Both the position numbers and the translations under genes were made by a program. Positions 33,501 to 44,873 of a DNA stretch of 64,000 bases are shown here, piece by piece (the first letter of the stretch is position 1; each line of letters begins with the position of its first letter). Source of the DNA: Candolleomyces eurysporus (Eukaryota > Basidiomycota > Agaricomycetes > Agaricales > Psathyrellaceae); assembly GCA_027579435.1 (NCBI GenBank), contig JANBPK010000808.1, forward strand, positions 248,001 through 312,000, read 5' to 3'. Below the pieces are notes generated by a model. That model was not told the origin of the DNA and ran no database searches. It saw only the letters and a list, made by a program, of their open reading frames with translations.

Positions 33501-36028
33501 GTTGAGATTCACCTGGAAGTCTGAACGACTCCAAAAGCTCGCGCATGGCTTCCGCGATGTCTTTCTGAGAGTATCGGAAGAGCAAATGGTCAGTACACTG
33601 GGAAAAAGAGATGCGAAAGTATCCTTACACCCTTGAAATCAAAGAGCTCAATGAAGGCTTTGAGTAGTTCCGTGTTATCTGGCTTGGAAATGAAGTCCCC
33701 CAGCAAGCGCTTGTCCAACCTGGTGCAACTTTTCAGGAACCTCGCAAGGCTTTGTTCCTTTGTTACGCCGGGAGGAAGGTCTTTGTAGATTAGACCATTC
33801 TCTTCAAGATAGGCGAGCCCGGATTTGGGTTTGAAGTTGAAGAGTGATGCTCCAGTGAGAGTGAGTTGCTTTCGTGACTTGGCCTCTAGCAAGGAGTTGA
33901 TGGTGGGGTAATCCTAGAGAATGGGTGTGAGATGGCAGCATTGACGGACGAAAGTTGACGTACAGATGGCCATTCGGCTGGCGACTATGGGTTGCCATGA
34001 GCGTGGTTCATACTGGTTAATAAGAATGAGCCTCACGTTATCCAATCTCCCTGCCATTCCATTCACGAATGCCAATAGGATTTCTAACGAGAGGCATTGG
34101 GTATTCCGTTGGCTCTCTGGATTAGTAATCCCTTGTGCAGGATAGACGGCCTGTCAAGAAATCAGCGAGATACTAATCGGAGAATAATGGAGATTTACGC
34201 ACCTTGGTCAAAAAGTCGACGAGTCGCTCAAAGAGATTCTCGCAATTGACGTCGCAATCATAGTTGATATACACATTGACCATGAAGTCCGAATGATTGC
34301 AGATATGGCTAAGTGTCTCCAGAATCAATTCGCGAGTTTCTCCGCGAGCAGGAGGCACAGTTGCACGCGTCGACGGAGGTGCGTTCTCGGGCTTTTCGTC
34401 TATCGGTCCGAGAGGTGGTGTGGAAAGAGATGGTGTCCCAGGTCGTGGTGTAGATAACCCCGCTTTCTTCCCTGCTACGCTGGGCTTAGCCGGAGGCAGA
34501 GCAAGTCTGTCAATAGTGAAGGCCAAAAACAGTTCTTGTTGGAGCTTGAGGTCCTTACTCATGGATTCCAGAATCGTGGATATTGTTCGCAACGACAAGT
34601 GAAGAATAGAGGTATTCTCTGATCTAGCGAGCTGGAACAAGTACTTGCATCCAGGATCCACAACCAGCGCCTTGAGGGAACTGAATTTCGCGATAGAAAA
34701 GCCAGCTTCCTCGAAAGATGCGTTAAGGATGCCCAGGGCGATTAGACGCGTAGAGTCAGTGTGTTGTTGATCGTTAGGGTCAAGCACGTTGACCAGCACC
34801 CGCAAAAGCTCCAGGATAGAAGGCAATCCATCTTTGAAACCGACAATGAGCACGAGAGCGTCACGCGAGGAAAAGGAACTGACATTCTGGCCGCTTGGCA
34901 GATGATATTGCAGAAAAGGGCGGCTGATCTTCTTCAGTGGTTTCTTCTGGTTCTGGTATTTGTTCCGGCGCTTGCTCGATTGGCGGTTGGGGGTCTACCG
35001 TTTGTGCATCCGATGTGGGAGCCTCTGGGTCGTTCTGCTCAGCCTGAGGCTCGGGCGGTTGCGTTGCCTGCAAGTCATTTGCCGTGACCGACATCTTCAG
35101 TTCCACCTCATTCTCTGCCTCTGGCACGACGAGTTTGGCCTCTTCCTCTTCTGGATCTAGGACGTGCAATTTCGAAAAGACTTTGCGAACCAGGGAGTGC
35201 ATCGTATTCTCAGCCGAGCGGCGGAGGATTTCTATCAAAGAATTAACTTCAATTCACGAGAAACGATTGATTCTACTCACCACTCAACCTCATTTGGCAA
35301 CAAGTGGTCAACACCGTTTCCAGCATCTCACAAACCTCGATATCTCCCAACCCAGACCCAACGGACCCGCATAAGGAATCTTGGATCACCGTCATGATCT
35401 TGAGAAGGACAACCTCATCGCCCGAGGAGTCGCTAGCCTCGAATTTGCAATGAGAGATTGTGCTGCTTAATTCCGCCAGTGCAACATCAAGTCCGACGGA
35501 ATCTGGTGAGATCAGGCCGCAGACGAAGAAAGTGTGAAGCGACGATAGGGCTGCCGAGGTTATTGGACCGGTTGATAGCGGGGATCGCAAGATAGCGAAA
35601 AAAGGGGCCAACAGGGTGGTTAATTCCATAGTCAGGACGTCTAATGGCAGATCAGGAACTCTGGAATGATTGCGCTCGGCATGAATCTGACCTGGTACAT
35701 CTTGGATCGCCCGCTTCAGCTCGATGAAATTCGACATCAGCTCTGCTTCTTTGCTTCCTCTTCCAGAGAGACGCGCAACGTTGGCAGGAGAAGATATCCG
35801 TAGGCCTAGGTTCGTTCCGAGAGTGCTGGGATCGCGAGAACCAACTACCACCGTCGAGGACGCCCATCGCGAGTTCTTGCGCATGACGCTGGTGACGGAG
35901 AGGATTTCCGAGTGGAGGACATGTTTGGCGGTGGTGGGTTTTCGAGGAGCAGCAGGGATCGTCGGCGCCGACGACATTGGATTTAGGAACGCGGAGGCTA
36001 CCACGTCTGCTAACACGTCCAATATCAT
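30517..36028 (-). CDS. ARF guanine-nucleotide exchange factor, Gea/GBF1 type
   Basis: This Golgi exchange factor activates ARF GTPases for COPI coat assembly. The N-terminal DCB/HUS region starts MILDVLADVVASAFLNP and includes VLHSEILSVTSVMRKNSRWA. An acidic, proline-rich insert encoded near 34900-35110 follows. The HUS box text includes NVYINYDCDVNCENLFERLV. The Sec7 domain begins KSRKQLTLTGASLFNFKPK. It carries the catalytic glutamic finger in ESFRLPGESQQI and the conserved YSVIMLNTDLHNPQV. HDS-type helices follow (MTVEDYQRNLRGVNDRSDF and others). The protein ends LPGFLTSIIPASQPFSP. More than a dozen introns are present, giving about 1,500 residues, the usual size. The family has Gea1/Gea2 in yeast; I cannot tell how many copies exist here. 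Confidence 0.93.
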
Positions 36029-36265
36029 GGCTGACGTAATTGGTTAGGTCTCCAACGTTCAGACAAGCAACGCGTCGCGAAATTTCAAGTTCATTCAGGG
36101 CGCCATCCGCATCTTTTATAAGGAGATTTGTCAGAACCTGCGCTTCGAGTCACCAACCGCGGAACAGGTATCCAGTTTGCGCAGCATGATATTACAGGGA
36201 TAATGTACACGGTTGCTAGCGGTTTAGCCACGTATTGTAACACGTCGTACTCGGAATTGAATTGA

Positions 36266-37443
36266 TCACGACGAGGGGCCCGGCTCGGTCGCTCGTTGGG
36301 ACATTGCCGCTTGACCAGCAGCTGTCGCTGCCAATCTCGAACGCTTCCTCTCGGCCTCTGGAATGATGTCAGTGAGGATAGTGCGGGAGGAGAGCCCGAA
36401 CGACTAACCTGCTTCCTTCTCCTTCTCGATCTCGGCTACAATAGCTTCAATTTCAGACAGAGCAAGACTGGTAACCTTTCCATAGCTCTCCATGACGCTG
36501 ATTTCGATGTTCTTTGCGCCAGTCTGCACCACCTCAAGCAAACTCTTGACAGTCAACTTGATGGTATCTTCTCTAGAAAGCTCATCTTTGTGGTTCTTCT
36601 CCAAGAATTCTCGGACAGTCTTCGAAGATCGGCCAATTGCGTTCGCCTGTACAAGTCGTTAAGTATCGCCTGTAAGTCAAACACAGTCAGCCGAACTCAC
36701 CTTCCAGGCGCTGTAGATTCCACTGGGTTCTGTTTGATATAGCCGGGGCTTGGAGTCGTGAGGATCAAATCCGACGATTAGAGTTGAGATGCCGAAAGGC
36801 CTGACACCACCAGATTGTGTATATTTCTGTCGACAGTAGATGAGGTCCAGATATCACTTGCTGAAGGAAGATCAGCATACCTGCTGGATTCCGGCAATGT
36901 ATCGAGTGATATATTCCACTGTGACGGGGTCTTCAACGGTCAAACGGTGACTCTGGCACTCTATCCGTGCCTTGTCGATCAGCACTCGTCCATCGGCGGT
37001 AAGTCCTATGAAGGGGAGGTAGCTATCAGCACGCGCACTATGAGACTAACCGAGGTGGTTGCACACCTGCGAATGCAAGGCAGACGTGATCGTCGAGCAT
37101 TGCAACCTTTCTGACCGTTCGAGGATCTTGAAGTTGCAGAACTGACTTCTTCTCAACGCCAAGGACTACAACGTCCTTGCCTCGCACACCCACCTAACGC
37201 AATCAGATAAAACATTGCCAATACGCGGTAAAGGCGTACTTACTGCACATGTACCCTTCCTAACTGCTTCCAACGCGTACTCAACCTGTCCATCCTCTCA
37301 GTGATTTGCCGTTTTGGATGATGAATATCGCATACCTGGAACAAGTGTCCATCAGGTGAAAAGACAGTCAGAGCTGGGGATAGTCAGTACCTATGGAAAG
37401 ATCCAATATTGTTGTACTCACCGCGATCGTATGACCTCGACAT
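36266..37443 (-). CDS. PRE6: 20S proteasome subunit alpha4 (Pre6/PSMA7)
   Basis: This is an alpha-ring subunit of the 20S core. The proteasome alpha signature reads [20 protein letters not shown], starting within MSRSYDR of exon 1. It continues [20 protein letters not shown] and [20 protein letters not shown], the alpha4 form. Next are [33 protein letters not shown] and a C-terminal helix [20 protein letters not shown]. The tail is [14 protein letters not shown]. About seven introns are present, and the first comes seven codons after the start. The subunit has no catalytic residue, as expected for the alpha ring. Confidence 0.94.
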
Positions 37444-37671
37444 CGTAGATGATTGCTGGTTGAAGGAAAGAGCAGATAATACGCTTCCTCCTCCTGGCGG
37501 ACGCGCGTCGATATTGCTCACGTGACTATATTCCTCGGTATCTGCATTGTGCCAACGAGTTTCGCCTTTGCCTGGAACCTTTTGGAGATCCATTCTGATC
37601 CAATGCATACGTATATTCGGCACTGTGTATTCATAAATATTAGTAGTCTACATTTAAAACCATACATTCCA

Positions 37672-40040
37672 TCATGTCGGACACAACTTGTTGGCTACTT
37701 CATCTACAAGCCTACGAACTTCCGGTTTCTTCACAAACTCCAACCTCCCCTTCAGGACATCTTTAGTCTGCAGTACTTGTAAGAGGGGGCTAATTTGGGA
37801 ATCATAACTCGGTGACAGCCGAACGAGGAAAGCGATACATGCAGCCAAGCGATGAACTAAAGGATCGGAAAGTTAGAGCTCATGCTGAACGATGTGAACA
37901 GTTCGCGACTTACCGACTTCCTCGTTCTCTTTCTCCCTTTCTAAAGCTTCGGTTATAGCGCTGACCATCTCGACTTCCCAATCACAAACATCCTCTCCTT
38001 CCGATTCGACATTCCATTTCCTACCCGCCCGAACAGCCTCGACCCTAGGCTTCTGCAGAGCCGTTGCCGCGTTGAACGCGAGACTAGCCGCAGAAGTTCT
38101 TACTGTCGCATCCTCGTGCAAAAGACTCGGAATCAGTACTTCAGTAAGCTTCTCTCGAGCTTGCGGAAGCATGAGCCAACGCGCTGATGCCGGATGGGTG
38201 AAACCATTGGAGAGCATTCGAAGGACTGTAAGGATATAGTTGCGAGAGGACTTGGAGGGACTTTGTGAGGCGGAGACCGCCTTGGGTAAGAATATAGCGA
38301 TGGGGTTAAGAGGCGGTGAGCCAGATATCCAATTGGCGACAGAGGGGTCGAGGAGGCAAAGCCTCCATATGTCAACGACAGGAAACAGGGAATCTACAGC
38401 AAGCGCCTCAGCCAACGTGCTGGATGCTCGACTCAGAGTCTCTAGAATGAGGGGTGTCGCAGTCGGTAACTCTTTCGGCGGCGTCTGAGGGTAACGGGAT
38501 TTCAAGTATGGGAGCACGGATGTGGAGAGCGCATCCTTGACTTGAGTTTGTGACTGTGCGCTCGACTCAGGCCATTGAGCACCGTCAATGAAGGTATACA
38601 GTTTCTGGAACATCGTATCGAAAGGAGGGACTTGCTTAAATAAGATGGGATCCAGGGAGAGGGTCTGGACAATTGGCAACTTTAAGCCAGTATGTGAATG
38701 AGCTATTATATCGCGTTAGCGGATGGGCGAGTGCTATTTTTGATTCCACTTACGAGGGTACGCTTGGAATAGCAATATGTCGACCTGCGTTCTCAGTTCG
38801 TTTGCATTAGCACCTCGAAGTTCTTCCACCTGCAGAAGTTGTGGGTCCCTGTTTCTGATTCTACACCGAGAGACAGAGACATACCTTTTTCCCGTCCAAG
38901 AAGAAGATGAAGGTAGGAGTAGCCCTCACGCCATATTGGCCTGCTAATTGATGTCCCATGCCCACCCCCAAGTCTACTTTGGCGAATCCCGCGCCGTTCT
39001 TATCCTCGCGAATACCCTTCTCGTCTGCCAAGCGCTCGAAGATAGGCTCTATCATTCGACAAGGAGGGCATGTCTGACTCGTGAAGAACGCGACAGCAGC
39101 TTTGTGGCTTTTGAGAAAAGCGTCAAAACTGGCGGAGTTTGTTGTGACATGAATTGGGCCTGTTATAGGATGATGAACAGGAGGTCGAGAAGTCGTAGCA
39201 GGGCCAGCTTGTGCTTGCGCAGCCACGGACTGAAGGATGGAAGCAGCTAGCTGTGGGTTGGGAGGAGCGGCGCCAGCGGCTTGTGAAGCTTGGGCAGCCT
39301 GAGGAGCGGCACCAGTTGGGGGACGTCGGGACAAGGCATCGATCGTAGGTCGCAGAGCGGCTCCAAACGGTGTCGAAAGAAAATCCGTGGGCAGATCTGC
39401 AACGTATGAGCATCCGCGACTTGAATGAGATTCGACATGAGCTCGTACCTGATATATGGGAAGGGATGGAACCTCCAGTCAGGAAACCGATACAGTCATT
39501 TGTAAAAGAGTTGCAATTGAATTCTGCAGTTCCAATTTAGAGAACTCCGCAACACAGCAGTTGTGGGGGCTTACCCAACAAGTGGTACTGGATGGTGTTC
39601 AGTATATTGACACAAACTGAGGAAATGGGGAGACGTTAATCACCTTGTCCGCCGTATAATGTTCTCTGATTTCCGTCAAGTATTCCTCGAAAGTCTCTTC
39701 ATCTATTGCAGTCTCTCCCATTGGTATGATTTCCACCGGCACCCCATGCTGCCAGTGCTTCCATTAGATTCGAATCGGCGTTGGAGTTCGTGGAAAGGAC
39801 GCACATGCGATCTACCTGGCTGGGTAATAAAAATCCCTTGACCATAGAATATTTCTTTGCCAAACACCACAACGGAGGTATGCCTGATGCAACCAGTGAA
39901 TTTCCATCATTGGGATACGGAGAGTTGACACTGAAAACGCACCAGATACCGTCTATTTGTCTGCCAACTAGTTGCCTAGATAGCTGTTTAGCCATTCCAC
40001 CGCTCAAATCATAGACATAGAGTTCCACCGGAGAGGTCAT
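37672..40040 (-). CDS. PPPDE (DeSI-type) peptidase - thioredoxin - PUL fusion protein
   Basis: Three domains lie in one chain. The first is a PPPDE peptidase, the fold of desumoylating/deubiquitinating DeSI proteases. It starts MTSPVELYVYDLSGGMAKQL. Its catalytic His lies in WHTSVVVFGKEIFYGQG and its catalytic Cys in NCNSFTNDCIGFLTGG. A linker rich in Ala, Pro and Gln (encoded about 39220-39340) leads to a thioredoxin domain with TSQTCPPCRMIEP (CPPC redox centre) and YGVRATPTFIFFLDGKK. The third is a PUL domain, a Cdc48/p97-binding armadillo-like fold. It contains YILTVLRMLSNGFTHPASAR and ends LVDEVANKLCPT. The last exons are required: a donor at about 37915 removes an apparent stop at 37873. 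The domain set is known in fungi; its substrate is not. Confidence 0.88.
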
Positions 40041-40227
40041 GATGGTGTGCTTCAAGAGAGGTTTGGTGGAGTCCAAGCGTTGGACGAACTTGGCAGTGCA
40101 TGCCGGGACGCGTAATTTACGCGACTTCACGTGCTATTTCGGCTACTAGAAACGATACCGGGTATTACGTCAGAGCAAGGCCCCGATACTGGCAAGAGCC
40201 GAGTCGACCGCCAAACGTTAACCTGAA
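40041..40227. promoter_or_regulatory. Bidirectional promoter with paired ACGCG boxes and an E-box
   Basis: This 187-base region is shared by the PPPDE fusion (-) and the C78 peptidase (+). It contains ACGCGTAATTTACGCG at 40108-40123, two MluI-type cores eight bases apart, and a palindromic CACGTG E-box at 40128-40133. Function as regulatory sites is inferred from their spacing and position. Confidence 0.5.
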
Positions 40228-41882
40228 ATGCCACCAGGTGAGGTCGCGTAGACTTTATACGCTCCCAGCGCTAACAGGTGTATAGCAGGGAAGTCGTCCA
40301 CTGATAAACCCTCTCCTAAGAGAGCCAAGAAGCAATGGACCAAGAAAATCCTGCCCACAACGAATTGGGGAGAGCGAGACATCTTCTGGCATCCAGCTAT
40401 GCATACGCCCGCGCCTCCTAATTATACTCCAGGTACACTCAGCTCGCTGCACTTCGCCCCCTATGATTTATCTATTACACAAGGTCTTATACCTGTTTTG
40501 AAGGCCTGTCTTGCCGCAAGCCACTCGCGCGGCGATACTCGAAAGGCAGCCTTGTGTTACGACCAGACAGTCCACATACAGAAAGAACTGTGGGATGCTA
40601 TCTGGGGTTGTGGGCGAGTATCCTCATCGGTGGAGCTACTCTCCTTTCTTACGGAAACTCATCAGGTATCGCAACTTCTTGATGGCGTGTGCTGTTTTAA
40701 TGGTCCAGCCTTTCCAACCTCTCTACTTTCCTCTGATTGATGAGCCAATACCTCCTGGAGTACGGAACTTGCAACAATGGATAGAAATCGCGTGGGATTC
40801 TGGTACGCTTCTTGTGTATTTTTGTGCTAGCTTTACCGAATGACTTGTTAGGTTTCGACCCGGTGGGCAAGAGGCAGCTCAAGAAGCTTTTAGGAACGCA
40901 AAAATGGATTGGTACGGCCGACATTTGGGTTGCCTTTTCTTCCCGCGGCATACCGTGAGTCTGTCGCCTTGTTTCACGGTTCGGATTTGTGCTGATAGAC
41001 GCCCTTTCGTTGTTGAAAAAGATCAGAGTTGGTTGACTTTGAGACAACCAAGGAGAAGGGTGGGTCTGTTTCAGCGTTCTTGGCATCTGGGGTGCTAATG
41101 CATCACTAGGGGCTCAGCCTTTGATAGAATGGACTGTCAAGTATTTCACCCCGCACCCTAGTTCTAGCAACCCTCCAAAGAATGCCTTTGACGCTCTCAA
41201 AGCATCAAACGCAGTCATATCTACAGATAAAATGCCTTTCATCTTACAGCATGAAGGCCACTCCCGTCTTATCGTTGGCTATGAGATCGACAAGCTTGGC
41301 AAAGTCAACCTATTGACATTCGATTCCGGGCGGTGAGCCAGCAATTTTCTCTCTGTAGGAGATGATGTTGACTAGCCACCTGTGCAGTCGGCTTCCTCAG
41401 TCTCTCCGTGACTATGCTATCTCGAAACTCCCAAGTCCGCCAGAGCCAGCAGAAACGGCCGGTCTTAAACGGAGGGCTAGCGGAATCCTCTCTGGAGCAG
41501 ACGGCATTAAGCGGTGTCGACCGGATTCTGACCTGGACTCGGAGGTCGAAATTGTCGCAGAACGCAATATGAACACCCTCACCCTGGATGACGATATAGT
41601 TATCACCGGATTCACCTCACCGAGTAAACGAGCATCAACATCAGCTTCTTCGTCCAATTCAAAGCCCAGCGTATCACCAAGAAACATTGATCTTAAGCTA
41701 TTTAAACTTTCTCCCAAGGCGTTGGCGTACGTCGTTATGTTTACTGTCCGGTATAATTCGCTCACCCTTCAATGTTTAGGGCGCAAAAACGATATCAGAT
41801 ACTGTATTTCCCCATGACAGCTCCGTTGACGGACTCTGAGCGTTTGGAAAGACATGCTCCGACTAGTACCGAAGTATCCTAA
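40228..41882 (+). CDS. C78-family (ZUFSP/Mug105-like) deubiquitinase
   Basis: The first exon is only ten bases (40228-40237, MPP plus one base). Exon 2 starts at 40286 and gives AGKSSTDKPSPKRAKKQW, then WGERDIFWHPAMHTPAPP. The peptidase domain includes YRNFLMACAVLMVQ (the region carrying the catalytic Cys), PPGVRNLQQWIEIAWDSGFD and LLGTQKWIGTADIWVAFSS. The later active-site part is MPFILQHEGHSRLIVGYEID (His) with NLLTFDSGR (Asp). This is the UfSP/ZUFSP fold. Mug105 and ZUFSP cleave K63-linked ubiquitin, and that role is inferred here. The C-terminal part is a low-complexity Ser/Pro/Asp region with DDDIVITGFTSPSKR, ending HAPTSTEVS. About six introns are present. I did not find the N-terminal zinc fingers of the animal protein. 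Confidence 0.83.
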
Positions 41883-41937
41883 GGCAATATCAGTGAAGCA
41901 CATTCAAGAACACTGTATTCCAGTGTATGCACACTAA

Positions 41938-43298
41938 TCATGCCATGGCGACGTCTCCGGAGCCATCCAGTCCAGGTAGGGGAGGAGGTTCGTCTAATCC
42001 GACAGGGGGAGAAATGTCCAGTCCTGCCACCGCTGATCGAATGGCCCGCTCCCATGCTTCTTCTATTATGTACCCTCCTGCCCTCATTATACCTTCCCTA
42101 TCCTTCCTGACAGCCTCACTGAAGAAATCGTCGTATCCTGTCTGTTTCAGTGTAAACATATCTTCGTAGGCATACCAGTTATCTTGCAGTGGTACGTGCG
42201 GCACGTCTGGGATATCAAAGCTCTGCGCCGCACGAGATCGTAAAAGTTTGGCGTTGCTTTGCATTGTAGATGAAGCATTGCGGGCACTGTTTCGTTTTAG
42301 CGCGTTCGCCTTTGCTTTGGCGACGAGTTTCAGCGCGTTCTTGTCACTTGTTTCGAGCTTATCTATGATATTGCGCTTGTCATTTTCGCGCTCTTCTCTT
42401 GCTTCTTCTTCCTCGCGACGCAATTCTTCAGCACGCTGCTCCTTTTCTTTTCGCTCCAATTCTTCCTGTTCGCGAAGTGCACGGGCATACGCTTCCTCAC
42501 GTTGCAAGTTGAGTTCGATGAGTGCTGCATTTTCTGCCTTGAACTTGCGGATGCGTTCTTCAGTCTGTGCAACTTCAACGTCGTTGATAAGATTGAAAGC
42601 TAGGCTATGGTCAATGCTGGGCACAATAGCAACCACCAGATACGCACTGATTTCTTCCACTTCCTCCAGGTAATCATTATATGCTCGTAAATCGACAAAG
42701 TCCTCTCTTCTCTTGTTGAAGCTGAGTCATGCATAAGTTTCAGCATTGTGGAATGTGACTTTGACGCACTCTTTGGCGATTCTCCTTCTAACCGCAACTT
42801 CTTTTTCGACGGTGAGATCCTCGAACGTTTGGGGAGTGAATGCAAGCTTCCTCAGGGTCTTGTTGCAAATCGGACATGGGGCTGGTCCAAGGGTAAACAA
42901 TCTATCAATACAAGATTCACACCTGCAAACGCGCCGATGTCAGAACTAGTGAGCACGTAAAGGTGGGGGACGAGGACTGCACATTTTATGGTAACAAGAG
43001 CTGACCAGCAGACGGAGTTTGGGGTTAAGATAACGATCACTCTTGCACACAGGACATTGATCATCCATTGACTGTATGAGAAACCAAGATAAGCACAACG
43101 CGCGAAGAGAGAGGGAGAAGAACGAACGAAGTATTCTGCGGTCCTGCCTGATGGGTCCTTCACCCCGCCTCCAAAGATGGTTGATGATGTACTTTGGACC
43201 TGTTGGGGAGTTGAAGACCTCGTCGCCGCCGCAGAGGACAGTGCGCCGCCCTTGCGCACGATCTTGCCCTGCAGCCACCCTCCAGCACGGGTAGTCAT
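41938..43298 (-). CDS. TFB3: TFIIH/CAK assembly factor Tfb3 (MAT1)
   Basis: Tfb3/MAT1 is the RING subunit that anchors the CDK-activating kinase to TFIIH. The RING starts MDDQCPVCKSDRYLNPKLRL, then LVSSCYHKMC. Its second half, read after an intron, has CESCIDRLFT-like and CPIC spacing. The MAT1 coiled coil is RIRKFKAENAALIELNLQRE, then a Glu/Arg-rich helix encoded near 42370-42500. The C-terminal CDK7/cyclin-H-binding part is FDIPDVPHVPLQDNWYAYED. The chosen start (MTTRAGGWLQGKIVRKGG) gives a basic exon 1. A shorter form could start at MDDQC, near 43064. The stop is 55 bases from that of the C78 peptidase. Confidence 0.9.
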
Positions 43299-43455
43299 GG
43301 TCGTGTTCGAGCCGGCCACCAGTTGCTGACAACATTCATTGAAGGCCCATTTTAGGCCTGTCACGACCACGTGTTCTGCTTGCGAGTGTCACTTCTTGTC
43401 ACGGTCTATTTTTAGCTACGCTGGCGGCTCTTACTCTTCTCCTCAAAAATTCAGG

Positions 43456-44789
43456 ATGCCCGGAGGTGCTGTTGTCCATGCTGCGGTCTTCACTGCTGGC
43501 GCTCTGCTTGGCGGGGGAATTGCTGCTGTTATCTCTAACAGGAGAAAGGAAGTGCCTCTTCCTCCAGCGCCTTCAACTCCTGCAATAGTCCAGGTGAACA
43601 AGGCCGGAAGGACACAATTCTCCGAGTCTGTGGCAGTCTTTCAGCAATCGCTTCCTCCAGCCTTGAAGAACGGACATCCAGGTGAATAGCTTCATAATAT
43701 TTTTACTAAACGTTTCGTTGGCTAACGTTCTTTATAGGGCCAGTATCTGACCTATTGGTTCACAAAGCATATGTCGCTGGCTATGACCGACGACTTCGGC
43801 ATCCTGCATGGGTATGTCGTGGAATTTCACGCTCCAGGACCATTCTTGACTGTGGACGCAGACCGCAGAGTACCTGAACAAGGCTTCCCTCACTCCACCT
43901 AGTCCTGCCGCTGGCGGTGATCGATCAAAGTCAACTTTCGTCGAGGATGAATCATTGCCTGTACCCTTCCGTGCCAAACTTCAAGATTATTTCAGAAGTG
44001 GCTACGACAGAGGACATATGTAAGCGCACTTGTATCTCCCTCCGCTAATTTCTTCTAATGGATTTTAGGGTTCCAGCAGCAGACGCAAAGTCATCACAAG
44101 CTGCCATGGACGAAACATTCCTCCTCTCAAACATGGCGCCTCAAGTTGGTGATGGATTCAACAGACACTGTGAGCGGATAGTGGCTATGAAGGTTCCATA
44201 CACTGATATTCTCGTCCTTCAGATTGGGCCTACCTTGAAGATTGGTGCCGCAAGTTGACGAATAGCTTCCAGGACGTCTACGTTTTCACCGTCCCCTTAT
44301 ATCTACCCAAATTAGAACCAGACGGTAAATACAGGATTGTATGTTTCAATGCCTCTGTCGCAAAGCCATAGTTACTGACACAAATTTAGACGCATGAAGT
44401 CATTGGATCACCTCCGAACGTCTCTGTGCCAACTCACTTTGCAAAGGTCGTTCTGACTTCGAAGCCGTCATCACCTTCAACGCCTTCCATTCCCGACCTG
44501 GCATTAGGCGCCTTCGTTCTTCCGAACGCTGTGATCAAAGATGAGGCTCCATTAGAAGGCTTCGTCGTCCCAGGTATGTTCTATCCCAGCCCGGTGTCTA
44601 AACCACAGTTCGTGACCCCTCTTTTCTCCAGTGGAGGCCGTTGAGAAAGCTTCCGGGTTGACCCTGTTTTCCGACGAGATCAAAGCCAAGTCTAAGCACA
44701 TCTGCAAGGCGACTCAATGCCAGGTAACAATCCGACGATTTGACGACGCACAAAAGAAAGCCAAAGCCATTGGTGCGCCTAAGTACTAG
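43456..44789 (+). CDS. NUC1: Mitochondrial DNA/RNA non-specific nuclease Nuc1 (EndoG family)
   Basis: This is the fungal homologue of endonuclease G, a mitochondrial inner-membrane or intermembrane-space nuclease. A membrane anchor lies in VVHAAVFTAGALLGGGIAAV at the N terminus. The nuclease domain includes HKAYVAGYDRRLRHPAW. The catalytic motif is SGYDRGHMVPAADAK, with its DRGH histidine intact. FLLSNMAPQVGDGFNRH follows and contributes the metal-ligand Asn. VEAVEKASGLTLFSDEIKAK and the end AKAIGAPKY complete it. Five introns or so are present. It is head-to-head with TFB3, 157 bases apart. Confidence 0.93.
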
Positions 44790-44873
44790 AGCTCATTTCA
44801 TTAGCTTCGGCCTGCCCGTCGAGTTGGGAATGCGATAGCGTGTAATTAATGCAATAATATATACGTAGTATCA

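Noticed and set aside
37873..37915. Stop codon at 37873 as the end of the PPPDE-thioredoxin-PUL protein
   Set aside because: A GTAAGT donor lies just before it, and the next exon continues the PUL domain to LVDEVANKLCPT.
42248..42673. A Ser/Arg/Leu-rich plus-strand frame of 141 codons
   Set aside because: It is antisense to the Glu/Arg-rich coiled coil of TFB3 and is a codon-composition shadow.
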